Shown: positions 23,980 through 33,063 of the stretch, one piece after another
Position numbering within the stretch: position 1 is the first letter of the stretch
Layout: every line of letters starts with the position of its first letter
DNA from: Anaerolineaceae bacterium
Lineage (GTDB): Bacteria > Chloroflexota > Anaerolineae > Anaerolineales > Anaerolineaceae
Length of the DNA: 35,471 nucleotides
Direction of reading: 5' to 3'
NCBI GenBank assembly: GCA_019429225.1
Contig: JAHYJK010000015.1
Span: 1 to 35,471, forward strand
Notes under the pieces: generated by a model
What the model saw: only the letters and a program-made list of their open reading frames with translations
What the model was told of the DNA's origin: nothing
Database searches by the model: none
Program-made: the position numbers and the translations under genes

Positions 23980-25899
23980 ATGGTCAATTGGATCGAAGGT
24001 TTCATTAATCTTGTTCGAACAATAAACGATATCCTTACAGCGGGGATCGCAATAACAGCATTTTCTTTGTTATTGTATGCATTAAAATTCAATCTCAAAG
24101 ATCGGGTTGCCCGATCTTTTGCTATGATACTGGTTTGTGTAGTGATTGTTTTCACTGCTGAAGCCTTAGGTGGAATCGCTGTTGATGAAACAAATATGGA
24201 GTTCTGGCTTAAATTACAATGGCTGGGAATTGTTTTGTTACCACCGACGTATTTACATTTTTCTGATGCGCTTGTTGCAACGACGGGTCGCCCCAGCCGG
24301 TGGCGACGACGTTGGGCGGTACGAATTACTTATTTATTCTCTTTATTCTTATTAATTCTCATTCCATTTGATATTCTTGTAGGTTCAATTACGACGGATC
24401 AGGTCTCTGCTCCCCATCTTGAAAGAACTTTGATCACAGAATTATTCACCATCTACTATTGGATCATTATGCTCCTTTCGTGGATCAATTTTTTCAGGGC
24501 ATACATTCGTACTGTCACACCTGTCAGTCGACGCAGGATGGGGTATTTAGTTGTTGGTGCACTGGCTCCTGCAATAGGATCATTCCCCTTCTTGTTGTAT
24601 GGTTCTGGTATGGCAGATCGCCTGGCTGGAATGTTCTGGATTGTAGCCATGCTTAGCAACCTGATCTTCTACTTTTTGATTATCATGATGGCATATGCTG
24701 TGGCATTTTTTGGGGTTGCCTGGTCAGATCGGGTGGTAAAAACCAGATTGCTTAAATGGATTATGCGTGGTCCTGTGACTGCAAGTATTACACTGGGATT
24801 AACAACGATCGTCAGACGAACAGGGGCTGTTTTTGGTTATGATTTTGAAGTATTTATACCGATTTTCATGGTGGCAACAATTGTGGTCTTTCAACACTTG
24901 ATCACGCTCTTATCACCGTTGGGAGAGAAGTGGTTCTTCTATGGTAACGATCAAAAAGATATTGAAATCTTACAGACTCTGGAAAATAGATTACTGACCC
25001 GAAATGATCTTTTAGAGTTTCTGGAGATGATTTTATCAGCACTGATGGATAGATTACAGTCATCTGGCTCATTTATCGTTTCGATCAATGAAGATGGACT
25101 TGAATTGGTGCTTACGAATGGAAAAATTCAGTTTAACGATCAAAAGATTTCTGATGAACTATCAAAAATAGTTACTGAAAATGATGATTTTCCTGAAATC
25201 TTCCAATGGGAAAACACTTCTTTATTCCCTTTAAAATCAAGAATGAATGGGGATCAAGAGCAAAAACAATTGATTGGAATCCTGGGATTAGCAGGTGTTG
25301 ACATAAGTGAACTGGACGATGAACAAAAAAGTGCATTAACGATGATGGTTGAAAGAGCTTCTTCAGCATTAAGTGATCGACGGATGCAAATCCAGATTTT
25401 TGAATCCATGGAAAAATTAAGCTCGAGAGTTAATACCATTCAACAATTAAGGTCTCGAGGCCGATATGATCGTGAACGCGTCTTTTCTGTTGATGATCCA
25501 ATTCAAAGTGGAGACTTATCCACCTGGGTTAAAGATGCTCTCACACATTTTTGGGGAGGGCCGAAATTAACCGATAATCCATTACTGGAATTGCAAGTAG
25601 TTCAGGAAGCCGCTGAAGAGGGGGAAGGTAATAAAGCGAATGCATTACGCTCCATTTTAAGAGATGCCATAAACCAGGTAAAACCTGAGGGCGAAAGACG
25701 CTTTACAGCAGAATGGATACTGTATAATATTTTAGAGATGAAGTTTTTGGAAGGAAGAAAAGTTCGGGAAATCGCCATCAAATTATCCATGTCAGAGGCT
25801 GATTTATATAGAAAACAAAGGGTGGCGATCGAAACGGTTGCCAACAAAATCATTGAAATGGAAAAAGAAGCGCGCAATGAAGACATTAGCACTGATTAA
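23980..25899 (+). CDS. Membrane sensor with 7TM-type N-terminus and C-terminal helix-turn-helix
   Basis: A 639-residue protein. Residues 1-320 are multi-spanning; the block WLKLQWLGIVLLPPTYLHFS is typical of the 7TM domain found at the N-terminus of some histidine kinases. Additional hydrophobic helices follow (about 270-315). Residues 325-470 look like a GAF-type sensor domain (ILQTLENRLLTRNDLLEFLE and LIGILGLAGVDISELDDEQK). No histidine-kinase H-box, N-box or G-box is present. The C-terminus (573-639) is helical and resembles a sigma-region-4-like HTH (FLEGRKVREIAIKLSMSEAD then LYRKQRVAIETVANKI). This layout suggests a one-component, membrane-bound transcription regulator that senses a membrane or hydrophobic signal. 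Ligand and targets are unknown. Confidence 0.75.
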   Translation: MVNWIEGFINLVRTINDILTAGIAITAFSLLLYALKFNLKDRVARSFAMILVCVVIVFTAEALGGIAVDETNMEFWLKLQWLGIVLLPPTYLHFSDALVATTGRPSRWRRRWAVRITYLFSLFLLILIPFDILVGSITTDQVSAPHLERTLITELFTIYYWIIMLLSWINFFRAYIRTVTPVSRRRMGYLVVGALAPAIGSFPFLLYGSGMADRLAGMFWIVAMLSNLIFYFLIIMMAYAVAFFGVAWSDRVVKTRLLKWIMRGPVTASITLGLTTIVRRTGAVFGYDFEVFIPIFMVATIVVFQHLITLLSPLGEKWFFYGNDQKDIEILQTLENRLLTRNDLLEFLEMILSALMDRLQSSGSFIVSINEDGLELVLTNGKIQFNDQKISDELSKIVTENDDFPEIFQWENTSLFPLKSRMNGDQEQKQLIGILGLAGVDISELDDEQKSALTMMVERASSALSDRRMQIQIFESMEKLSSRVNTIQQLRSRGRYDRERVFSVDDPIQSGDLSTWVKDALTHFWGGPKLTDNPLLELQVVQEAAEEGEGNKANALRSILRDAINQVKPEGERRFTAEWILYNILEMKFLEGRKVREIAIKLSMSEADLYRKQRVAIETVANKIIEMEKEARNEDISTD

Positions 25900-25965
25900 T
25901 TAGCAATCTTTTCTGATTTTTTGAGTTTACACTAGAGAAATTGGTTGTTCTGGAGGAAGAGGTTT

Positions 25966-26904
25966 ATGTATCAAAGCAAAATCAAGAATGAACCAGAATT
26001 ACCACCCATGGATGAAGGGTGGTGGGCATCTATATTGGCAGATGAAGAAATATTAGAACCTGATGTCCAGGATAGTGAAACAAGAATTTCATTATCCACT
26101 GGTGCTTTGATGGTGGATTGGGAAAAAGTTGCATCCGTTTTTGATCACGATGAGATTGTCGAATTGTTTGTTCAGGGGTTTAATCGTGGGGGATTATTAG
26201 TTCAAGGGGATAGTATTCAAGGTTTTGTGCCATTATCACATCTGATCGAATCCTCGAATGAATGTGATGAAGAAGAAAAACGCGCAGTTCTGGCAAATTA
26301 TGTAGGAAAAACGATTAAATTAAAAGTTATCGAATGTGAACCCAGTCAGGAGAGAGTTGTTTTGTCCGAAAGGGCTGCTCTGGCGGGTGAAGGCAGTCGG
26401 AAAGCACTATTTCAAACTTTGAAGACGGGATCCATTGTCAACGGGATCATCACCAATATAACGGATTTTGGCGTATTTGTAGATCTAGGTGGTGTGGAAG
26501 GTTTGATTCACGTTTCAGAATTGTCCTGGGGACGGGTACAGCATCCTGGAGAAATCCTATCTTTAAGTCAACCCATTAAAGTGCTGGTTTTGCAAGTCAG
26601 TGAAGAAAGTGCCAGAATTGCGTTGAGTCTAAAGCGGCTCTTCAGAAATCCATGGGAATCATTGGCAGAAATGTATGTGATTGGTGACATCGTGTCAGCA
26701 ACGGTGACAGCTATCACACGTTTTGGGGTTTTTGCCCGTCTGGATGAAGGTGTCGAAGGGTTGATTCATATTTCATCCATTCAGCAACGCGCAGCACAAA
26801 AAGATCTTGAGAGTATGTTTGTGACAGGTCAGGTTGTCACCGTTAAAATACTCCATATTGATATTGAAAGAAGACGTTTAGGTTTAGGTCTGATGGATGA
26901 GTAA
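25966..26904 (+). CDS. Protein with three S1 RNA-binding domains
   Basis: A 312-residue protein with an acidic N-terminus (about 1-45) and three OB-fold S1 domains. S1-1 (about 62-132) is degenerate (VELFVQGFNRGGLLVQGDSI, GFVPLSHL). S1-2 (about 150-222) is canonical (GIITNITDFGVFVDLGGVEG, LIHVSELSW). S1-3 (about 235-308) is also canonical (ATVTAITRFGVFARLDEGVE, GLIHISSI). It resembles ribosomal protein S1 but is shorter than the 4-6 domain form, and is more like the short S1-type proteins of Gram-positive bacteria. GGAGGAAGAGG precedes the ATG at 25966, favouring it over an in-frame TTG at 25945. Its stop overlaps the ftsK start by eight bases, indicating translational coupling. Confidence 0.85.
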   Translation: MYQSKIKNEPELPPMDEGWWASILADEEILEPDVQDSETRISLSTGALMVDWEKVASVFDHDEIVELFVQGFNRGGLLVQGDSIQGFVPLSHLIESSNECDEEEKRAVLANYVGKTIKLKVIECEPSQERVVLSERAALAGEGSRKALFQTLKTGSIVNGIITNITDFGVFVDLGGVEGLIHVSELSWGRVQHPGEILSLSQPIKVLVLQVSEESARIALSLKRLFRNPWESLAEMYVIGDIVSATVTAITRFGVFARLDEGVEGLIHISSIQQRAAQKDLESMFVTGQVVTVKILHIDIERRRLGLGLMDE

Positions 26905-29107
26905 AAAATCAGGGAACATTAATAACAAACAATATTCGCTGGAAAACGATCAAAATCCAACCGATCATCAAAAAAACTTGTTAAGTAAAATTCAACCCAT
27001 CTTGAGTAGATATGGTCTGGATTTTTTTGGTGTCGCTATGTTTGCATTGGCTGTATTAACATTGTTTGGGTTGATTGGATGGACAGCAGGAAGTCTCATA
27101 TCAAATTGGATTAATTTGATAGCACAGTGGTTTGGTTGGGGAAGTTATTGCTTTGTTATTGTTTTTGCAGCCATCGGATTCTGGAGTTTTCGTAAAAGAG
27201 TTTTTGGAGACATTCAGTTTCCGTTATCACGGGTCTTAGCATTTGAATTATGTTTTTTTGTTTTAATTGCCCTGCTATCCATTTATGGGGGCATGGATTT
27301 ACTAAGGGCGGAATCAGGGTTGGATGGAGGGTTTATTGGTTGGGGATTGGCAAATTTGTTTTCCAGAGTTATGCCAGAACCGATCCTCTCTATTCTGCTT
27401 ATTTTTCTTTTCATCATCAGTATTGCCCTCGGGACTGGTTTTTTCTCATATCTCATAAAAAAACTGGATACATGGACAGAAGCTTACATTCAAAAGAAAG
27501 GATTGGATGAATTAGCTGGCTTCACCAGTTTAACTTCCTCAGAAGTTGATTTAGAGCAGAAATTATCAAGAGATGAAAAAATTCTTGAGAAATTGAAAAG
27601 CCAGACGGTCATGACACCTGCCCCCATCATTCAACGGCAGGAAAATTTACCACCTTTTGACCTATTAGCTGCTGAACAGGTTTTTGTGATGGATAATGTT
27701 CAGGTTCAGGTGATGGGTGAACAAATCGAAAAAACCTTGGATGAATTTGGAGTCCCTGCCAGGGTCGCTGGTTATCGAATCGGGCCGACTGTCACACAAT
27801 TTGCGGTTGAACCAGGTTTTGTAGAAAAAGAAAATCCAGATGGGACAATCAGCAAACATAAAGTTCGTGTATCTCAGATTTCTTCTCTGGCCCGAGATCT
27901 TGCCTTAGCGTTGTCAGCTGAAAGGTTAAGGGTAGAAGCGCCAGTGCCGGGGAGATCATATGTTGGTATAGAAGTGCCAAATATGCAATCAAAAATGGTG
28001 TGCTTAAGACCCATACTTGAATCTGAAGTATTTCAAAAACTCCGCTCACCATTAAGCCTGGCATTAGGACAGGATGTTTCCGGACAACCAGTCGTTGCGG
28101 ATTTGATAAAGATGCCACACTTACTGATTGCAGGTACGACTGGATCAGGAAAATCGGTCTGCGTCAGTGCCATCACAACCTGTTTACTCATGAATAATTC
28201 GCCAGACAATCTACGAGTCGCCATGTTAGATCCAAAGATGGTCGAATTGGTAAGGTTTAATGGTGTTCCTCATTTGTTGGGAAAAGTAGAAACTTCTATT
28301 GATCGCATGGTAGGTGTTTTACGCTGGGCAATTTCAGAAATGGATCAGCGCTATCGCTTATTAGAAGAGGCAAGAGCGCGAGATCTGGATGCTTATAACA
28401 CAAAAATGCTGAGAAAAAATCAAGCCACCCTGCCCAGAATTGTGATTATTGTCGATGAACTGGCTGATTTGATGTTATCCTCGCCAGATCAAACTGAGCA
28501 TAGCCTGGTTCGATTGGCTCAAATGGCTCGTGCCGTCGGCATGCATCTGATTGTCGCTACACAACGTCCTAGTGTTGATGTTGTGACGGGATTGATTAAA
28601 GCAAATTTCCCGGCAAGAATTGCTTTTACAGTAGCATCTTCCATCGATTCCCGGGTTATTCTGGATATGAATGGAGCAGAATCTTTGATGGGAAAAGGAG
28701 ACATGCTTTTCCTGGCACCAGATGTAGGCGCTCCACAACGGGCACAGGGTGTAATAGTTACCGATCACGAAATTGATCAAATTATAGACTTTTGGCGCCA
28801 ATCGGAAAAAATCAAATTAGATGAACCCGCGCCGTGGGAAGGTTTAATGAAAGTAATGGAAGAAGAGGGGGGAGATGATCTGGTAAAGCAAGCGATTGAA
28901 TTGGTAAAAACCAGTCGCAGAGCATCAGCATCATTATTACAACGCCGACTTCGGATTGGATTTCCCAGAGCTGCCAGATTATTAGATCAATTAGAAGAAA
29001 TGGGGGTTGTTGGCCCCAGTCAGGGCGGAGGGAAGGATCGAGAAGTAATGATTGATCCAAATGACAATTGGGAAGACATGAAGAATGCCAGCGAGGATGA
29101 GGAATAA
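26897..29107 (+). CDS. ftsK: DNA translocase FtsK/SpoIIIE
   Basis: A 736-residue membrane-anchored DNA pump for chromosome segregation at division. About four membrane segments occupy residues 40-200. An alpha/beta segment (QVQVMGEQIEKTLDEFGVPA then YRIGPTVTQFAVEPG) precedes the motor. Walker A is GTTGSGKS (413-420), and Walker B IVIIVDELAD has its Asp near 520. The segment VATQRPSVDVVTGLIKANFP is highly conserved in FtsK. The C-terminal gamma domain is a winged helix (SRRASASLLQRRLRIGFPRA then RLLDQLEEMGVVGP) that recognises orienting DNA sequences. The ATG at 26897 lies inside the end of the S1 gene. Confidence 0.95.
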   Translation: MSKKSGNINNKQYSLENDQNPTDHQKNLLSKIQPILSRYGLDFFGVAMFALAVLTLFGLIGWTAGSLISNWINLIAQWFGWGSYCFVIVFAAIGFWSFRKRVFGDIQFPLSRVLAFELCFFVLIALLSIYGGMDLLRAESGLDGGFIGWGLANLFSRVMPEPILSILLIFLFIISIALGTGFFSYLIKKLDTWTEAYIQKKGLDELAGFTSLTSSEVDLEQKLSRDEKILEKLKSQTVMTPAPIIQRQENLPPFDLLAAEQVFVMDNVQVQVMGEQIEKTLDEFGVPARVAGYRIGPTVTQFAVEPGFVEKENPDGTISKHKVRVSQISSLARDLALALSAERLRVEAPVPGRSYVGIEVPNMQSKMVCLRPILESEVFQKLRSPLSLALGQDVSGQPVVADLIKMPHLLIAGTTGSGKSVCVSAITTCLLMNNSPDNLRVAMLDPKMVELVRFNGVPHLLGKVETSIDRMVGVLRWAISEMDQRYRLLEEARARDLDAYNTKMLRKNQATLPRIVIIVDELADLMLSSPDQTEHSLVRLAQMARAVGMHLIVATQRPSVDVVTGLIKANFPARIAFTVASSIDSRVILDMNGAESLMGKGDMLFLAPDVGAPQRAQGVIVTDHEIDQIIDFWRQSEKIKLDEPAPWEGLMKVMEEEGGDDLVKQAIELVKTSRRASASLLQRRLRIGFPRAARLLDQLEEMGVVGPSQGGGKDREVMIDPNDNWEDMKNASEDEE

Positions 29108-29124
29108 TGATCCAAGCTTGTGTC

Positions 29125-29153
29125 TTGACAGTTCTTTAGCCGTACGATAGGAT
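29125..29153 (+). promoter_or_regulatory. Promoter of the CDP-alcohol transferase-lgt-ABC operon
   Basis: A perfect TTGACA (29125-29130), a 17-base spacer and TAGGAT (29148-29153), about 35 bases before the start at 29188. Confidence 0.75.
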
Positions 29154-29187
29154 AAGCAGATCAAAAAATTGAAATTGAAGGTGGATT

Positions 29188-29829
29188 TTGGATAATTCTG
29201 AAAAGAAAAAATTAAGTTTTTCTGACCTGATGAGAATAAAATTCAAAGGAATTCTGGACCCGATTGGTGGGTTCCTCAACAACCTTGGTCTCAAACCGAA
29301 TATGATCACCATTCTGGGGTTGATTGGTCACGTTATTTCCGCAATATTTATTGCATTTGGGGAAATCATGTGGGGCGGTATTATTATGCTAGTATTTGCT
29401 CCCATCGATGCGCTCGATGGCACCATGGCACGACTCAGAAACGAGCCAACACGCTTTGGTGGCTTTGTTGATTCAGTCACTGATCGTTATTCAGAACTGA
29501 TTGTTTTTGCTGGTTTGTTGTATCATTTTGCGAAACTGCAAGACACATTGGCAATTATGCTGGTTTTCTTTGCCGCAGCAGGTTCCATTATGGTTTCCTA
29601 TAACAGAGCACGCGCAGAAGCATTGCATTATGATGCAAAAGTTGGCATTATGACCAGGTTGGAACGCTTGATCATTCTGATCCCATGTCTGATTTTCAAT
29701 ATTCCATTGGTGGCTTTATGGGTTCTGGCAATCCTGGCGAACTTCACCGCAATACAAAGAATTTGGTCAGTTCGCAAACAGGCTTATCTTGCTCAGGATG
29801 TTGTGGGATTAAAAAAAGATATTAAATAG
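29188..29829 (+). CDS. CDP-alcohol phosphatidyltransferase
   Basis: A 213-residue membrane enzyme that joins a CDP-activated lipid to an alcohol. The family signature DxxDGxxARxxxxxxxxGxxxDxxxD is present as DALDGTMARLRNEP (from D74), then FGGFVDSVTDR. It is preceded by GLKPNMITILGLIGH. About six membrane segments are expected. The product could be phosphatidylglycerophosphate, a phosphatidylinositol phosphate or another phospholipid; the sequence alone does not decide. Start is TTG at 29188 with AAGGTGG upstream; the next ATG, 14 codons on, would lose a conserved charged stretch. lgt follows after 9 bases. Confidence 0.82.
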   Translation: MDNSEKKKLSFSDLMRIKFKGILDPIGGFLNNLGLKPNMITILGLIGHVISAIFIAFGEIMWGGIIMLVFAPIDALDGTMARLRNEPTRFGGFVDSVTDRYSELIVFAGLLYHFAKLQDTLAIMLVFFAAAGSIMVSYNRARAEALHYDAKVGIMTRLERLIILIPCLIFNIPLVALWVLAILANFTAIQRIWSVRKQAYLAQDVVGLKKDIK

Positions 29830-29838
29830 AGGTGAAAA

Positions 29839-30681
29839 ATGCCCGAAGGTTTTTATATTGGTAAATTATTTATACATTTTTATGGCGTCATTATTATGTT
29901 TGGCGCAGTATTGGCAGCATGGCTTGCAACGGTTGAAGCCAAACGTCGAGGTCATAATCCGGATATCGTTTGGGATGTGATGCCTTGGCTTTTAATTGCT
30001 GGTATTATTGGTGCCAGAATCTGGCATATTCTCACACCCCCAGCCTCCATGGTTGAAATGGGAATCACAACCCAATACTATTTGACACATCCTTTGGATG
30101 CGATCAATATTCGTGCAGGTGGATTGGGAATTCCAGGAGCAGTCATGGGTGGCGCTTTGGCATTATGGCTCTATACCCGGAAAAAGAAATTAAGTTTTGC
30201 TTCCTGGGTGGATATTATTGCTCCTGGTCTGGCTCTTGCTCAGGCAGTCGGCAGATGGGGAAATTTCATTAACCAGGAACTGTATGGTGCACCAACGAAC
30301 CTTCCCTGGGCCATCTTTATTGAACCTTCTCGCAGATTAGCAGAATACATGGATGTGGCATATTACCACCCGATGTTCTTATATGAATCCTTGTGGAATT
30401 TAATGAATATGGCAGTTTTATTAATTCTTGGGCGTAAATTAAAAGAGAAACTATTCAGAGGTGATATTTTCCTGATTTATCTGGTTATTTATCCGTTAGG
30501 CAGGTTCTTTTTAGAATTGATTCGTCTAGATCCATCTAATGTGGGTGGAATCAATGCGAACCAGACGATCATGGCGATCATCGCTATTTCATCATTGATC
30601 ATACTCGTTTTAAAGAGAACGATATTAAAAGATAAACAAAGTTTAGAAGAGTTTCCAGTTGTTCTGCAGAAGGCTGGTTAG
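29839..30681 (+). CDS. lgt: Prolipoprotein diacylglyceryl transferase
   Basis: A 280-residue membrane enzyme that attaches diacylglycerol from phosphatidylglycerol to the lipobox cysteine, the first step of lipoprotein maturation. The signature is GRWGNFINQE (138-147). Other family blocks are IRAGGLGIPGAVMGG and HPMFLYESLWNL, and the C-terminal YPLGRFFLELIRLD. Seven membrane segments are expected. AGAGGTG precedes the ATG. It acts before LspA, which is encoded at 19203 in a different operon of the same window. The ABC transporter genes follow in the same direction. Confidence 0.94.
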   Translation: MPEGFYIGKLFIHFYGVIIMFGAVLAAWLATVEAKRRGHNPDIVWDVMPWLLIAGIIGARIWHILTPPASMVEMGITTQYYLTHPLDAINIRAGGLGIPGAVMGGALALWLYTRKKKLSFASWVDIIAPGLALAQAVGRWGNFINQELYGAPTNLPWAIFIEPSRRLAEYMDVAYYHPMFLYESLWNLMNMAVLLILGRKLKEKLFRGDIFLIYLVIYPLGRFFLELIRLDPSNVGGINANQTIMAIIAISSLIILVLKRTILKDKQSLEEFPVVLQKAG

Positions 30682-30714
30682 GAAAAACAGAATTATTTTC
30701 ATAAGCGAGGACGG

Positions 30715-31647
30715 TTGATAGAAACGCAGGAGCTGACCAAAATCTTTGACGATTTTACGGCAGTTAATCATGTAACTCTGAATGTTCATTCTGGCCAAAT
30801 CCTTGCATTATTAGGCCCGAATGGTGCTGGAAAAACGACCACTGTTCGAATGCTGTCATCCATACTCAGACCCAGTAGTGGTTGGGCAAGAGTAGCCGGT
30901 TATGATGTATATACCCAACCCTCAGAAGTTCGCAAGATGGTGGGTGTGTTAACTGAACACCATGGTCTATATGGCAGAATGAACGCTGACGAATATCTGA
31001 TTTTCTTTGGTGAACTATATGGATATTCACGATCCCACATATTGAGAAAAATCAATCCCCTTTTAGAACAATTAGGGATGGATCAATATCGCAAGAAACG
31101 CCTGGGTGAATACTCAAAAGGAATGCGTCAAAAATTAGCGCTTGTGAGAGCCCTCATTCATGAGCCCCCGGTTTTGTTACTGGATGAGCCAACCTCTGCG
31201 ATGGATCCTGAAAGTGCGAGGATTGTTCGTACAGCCATAAAAAGTTTGAGTAACAAGGAACGGACAATCATTTTGTGCACACACAATCTGGTGGAAGCAG
31301 AAGAATTGTGTGATCAAATTTCTATCATACAGGAAGGCAGCATAATCTTAAATAAATCCATGCAGGAAGTAAAAAATTCACTGGTTGGATCCCCTGTTTT
31401 TGCTGCAAAATTTGTTGCTTCTATGGATGGAAAATTTTTTGATTTACCTGATGGCGTTCAAATGGTAAACCGTAATGAAAGTACAATTTATTTTAAGGTG
31501 GAGAAACCGACCATTCAAAATCCTGTTTTGATTCGTTTACTGACTGAAAAATACGATTTGTTATCCTTTGAAGAAGTTCCAATTAAATTAGAAGATGCTT
31601 ATATGGGTGCAATTAACCAGATCAAAAAGAACAATAATGATGAGTAA
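30715..31647 (+). CDS. ABC transporter ATP-binding protein
   Basis: A 310-residue ABC ATPase. Walker A GPNGAGKTT is at 34-42. The Q-loop region is followed by the signature YSKGMRQKLALVRALIH, Walker B LLLDEPTSAMDPE (D157, E158) and the H-loop LCTHNLVEAEEL. The C-terminal 90 residues form the extra domain seen in drug/lipid exporters and NatA/CcmA-like ATPases. TTG at 30715 has GAGG upstream; no nearby ATG fits. The gene overlaps the permease gene by 8-11 bases, so the two act as a pair. The substrate is not known. Confidence 0.88.
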   Translation: MIETQELTKIFDDFTAVNHVTLNVHSGQILALLGPNGAGKTTTVRMLSSILRPSSGWARVAGYDVYTQPSEVRKMVGVLTEHHGLYGRMNADEYLIFFGELYGYSRSHILRKINPLLEQLGMDQYRKKRLGEYSKGMRQKLALVRALIHEPPVLLLDEPTSAMDPESARIVRTAIKSLSNKERTIILCTHNLVEAEELCDQISIIQEGSIILNKSMQEVKNSLVGSPVFAAKFVASMDGKFFDLPDGVQMVNRNESTIYFKVEKPTIQNPVLIRLLTEKYDLLSFEEVPIKLEDAYMGAINQIKKNNNDE

Positions 31648-33058
31648 TCAACTGAAACTTGCCCTGGTGATTACGAAACGAGAAGTACGCGATCAATTTC
31701 GGGATTGGCGCATTATTTTTCCTATCCTTGGATTGACAATATTCTTTCCATTTTTAATGAATTTCACAACAGCGCAAGTTCTCCAATTTGTCAACCGGTA
31801 CGGAGCAACAATCGTTGGTGAACGACTGGTTCCATTTTCGATGATGATCGTTGGCTTCTTTCCAATCTCGGTTTCATTGGTAATTGCCTTAGAGAGTTTT
31901 GTGGGAGAAAAAGAACGTGGAAGTATCGAACCTTTATTCAATACCCCATTATTGGATTGGCAAATCTATATCGGAAAGTTGATTTCCTCGATTGTACCGC
32001 CATTGTTTGCCAGTTTTGTGGGTATGTTGGTGTATTGTGTTGGATTGATTATCAACGATGTTCCATTACCGGAATTGCACTTAATCATTCAAATCGTTGC
32101 TATTACGATTATTCAGGCTGTTGTGATGGTTGCCGGAGCCGTAGTTGTTTCCACGCAGGCAACATCGGTTCGTGCAGCGAATTTACTGGCGAGTTTTATC
32201 ATTATCCCCATGGCATTGTTAATTCAAGGGGAAAGTATCGTGATGTTTTGGGGAAATTATGCAACCTTGTGGTGGGTTGTTTTTGGCTTGTCCGTTCTGG
32301 CTATCTTATTGTTAAGAATTGGATTGGCACATTTTAGCAGGGAAGAATTACTGGGAAGAGATATTGATGTGCTCAATTTTCGTTGGGGGTGGAAGGTATT
32401 CCGAATGAATTTTCTTGGGAATGCAACCAACCTCAGGAATTGGTATCAATTTGAAGTTTTTCCTTACATCAGAGAAATTCGTTACTCCATCTTAATTCTC
32501 AGCCTGCTTGTTCTGGTAGCTTTCTTTGTAGGAAAGACACAAATAACCAGGTTTGAGCTTCCGGTTGAACAATTAGGTGTGGAAAATATGCAAGCACAAC
32601 TGACTCTTTTGAGTCAGAATTGGTCTTTTGGTGATTTTTCTCCCGTTATCGCCATTTTCTGGCAGAATATTCGGGTTATTTTACTGGCTTTTATTCTGGG
32701 GGTAATTACTTTGGGGATTTTTGGTGTGCTGCCACTATTCGCATCTATCGGAATTGTTGGATACATCATGGGTTTATTAGGTAATGCGGGTTTAAGTGTG
32801 AGTACTTACTTTTTAGGATTTATTCTTCCGCATGGAATTATTGAAATTCCTGCGGCAGTGATTGCTACAGCTGCAATTTTCCAAATTGGCGTTATTCTGG
32901 CTACACCTGATAACCAACAAACAATTGGAGAAGTATGGATCAAATCGATAGCGAATTGGGCAAAAGTAATGCTAGGGCTGGTTATACCCATGATGATTCT
33001 TTCTGCAATGATTGAAGTTTGGGCCACACCTGAGTTAGCGTTATGGTTGATCCCGTGA
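31637..33058 (+). CDS. ABC-2 type permease fused to a SpoIIM domain
   Basis: A 473-residue membrane protein in two parts. Residues about 15-270 form an ABC-2/NatB-type permease with the conserved cytoplasmic segment SFVGEKERGSIEPLFNTPLL (starting near 92) and the GKLIS that follows. Residues about 285-473 match the SpoIIM family (DUF95): FWQNIRVILLAFILGVITLG, then GIVGYIMGLLG, and the diagnostic FILPHGIIEIPAAVIATAAI. SpoIIM is a membrane part of the engulfment machinery in endospore formers, but relatives occur in many non-sporulating bacteria. The start is ATG at 31637 or 31640, inside the end of the ATPase gene. The stop lies five bases from the end of the convergent HNH gene, leaving no room for a terminator. 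Confidence 0.82.
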   Translation: MMSNQLKLALVITKREVRDQFRDWRIIFPILGLTIFFPFLMNFTTAQVLQFVNRYGATIVGERLVPFSMMIVGFFPISVSLVIALESFVGEKERGSIEPLFNTPLLDWQIYIGKLISSIVPPLFASFVGMLVYCVGLIINDVPLPELHLIIQIVAITIIQAVVMVAGAVVVSTQATSVRAANLLASFIIIPMALLIQGESIVMFWGNYATLWWVVFGLSVLAILLLRIGLAHFSREELLGRDIDVLNFRWGWKVFRMNFLGNATNLRNWYQFEVFPYIREIRYSILILSLLVLVAFFVGKTQITRFELPVEQLGVENMQAQLTLLSQNWSFGDFSPVIAIFWQNIRVILLAFILGVITLGIFGVLPLFASIGIVGYIMGLLGNAGLSVSTYFLGFILPHGIIEIPAAVIATAAIFQIGVILATPDNQQTIGEVWIKSIANWAKVMLGLVIPMMILSAMIEVWATPELALWLIP

Positions 33059-33063
33059 CGGCA

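Noticed and set aside
31957-32337. 126-codon Cys-rich open frame inside the permease gene
   Set aside because: Same-strand shift of a coherent membrane protein; no start signal and no family likeness.
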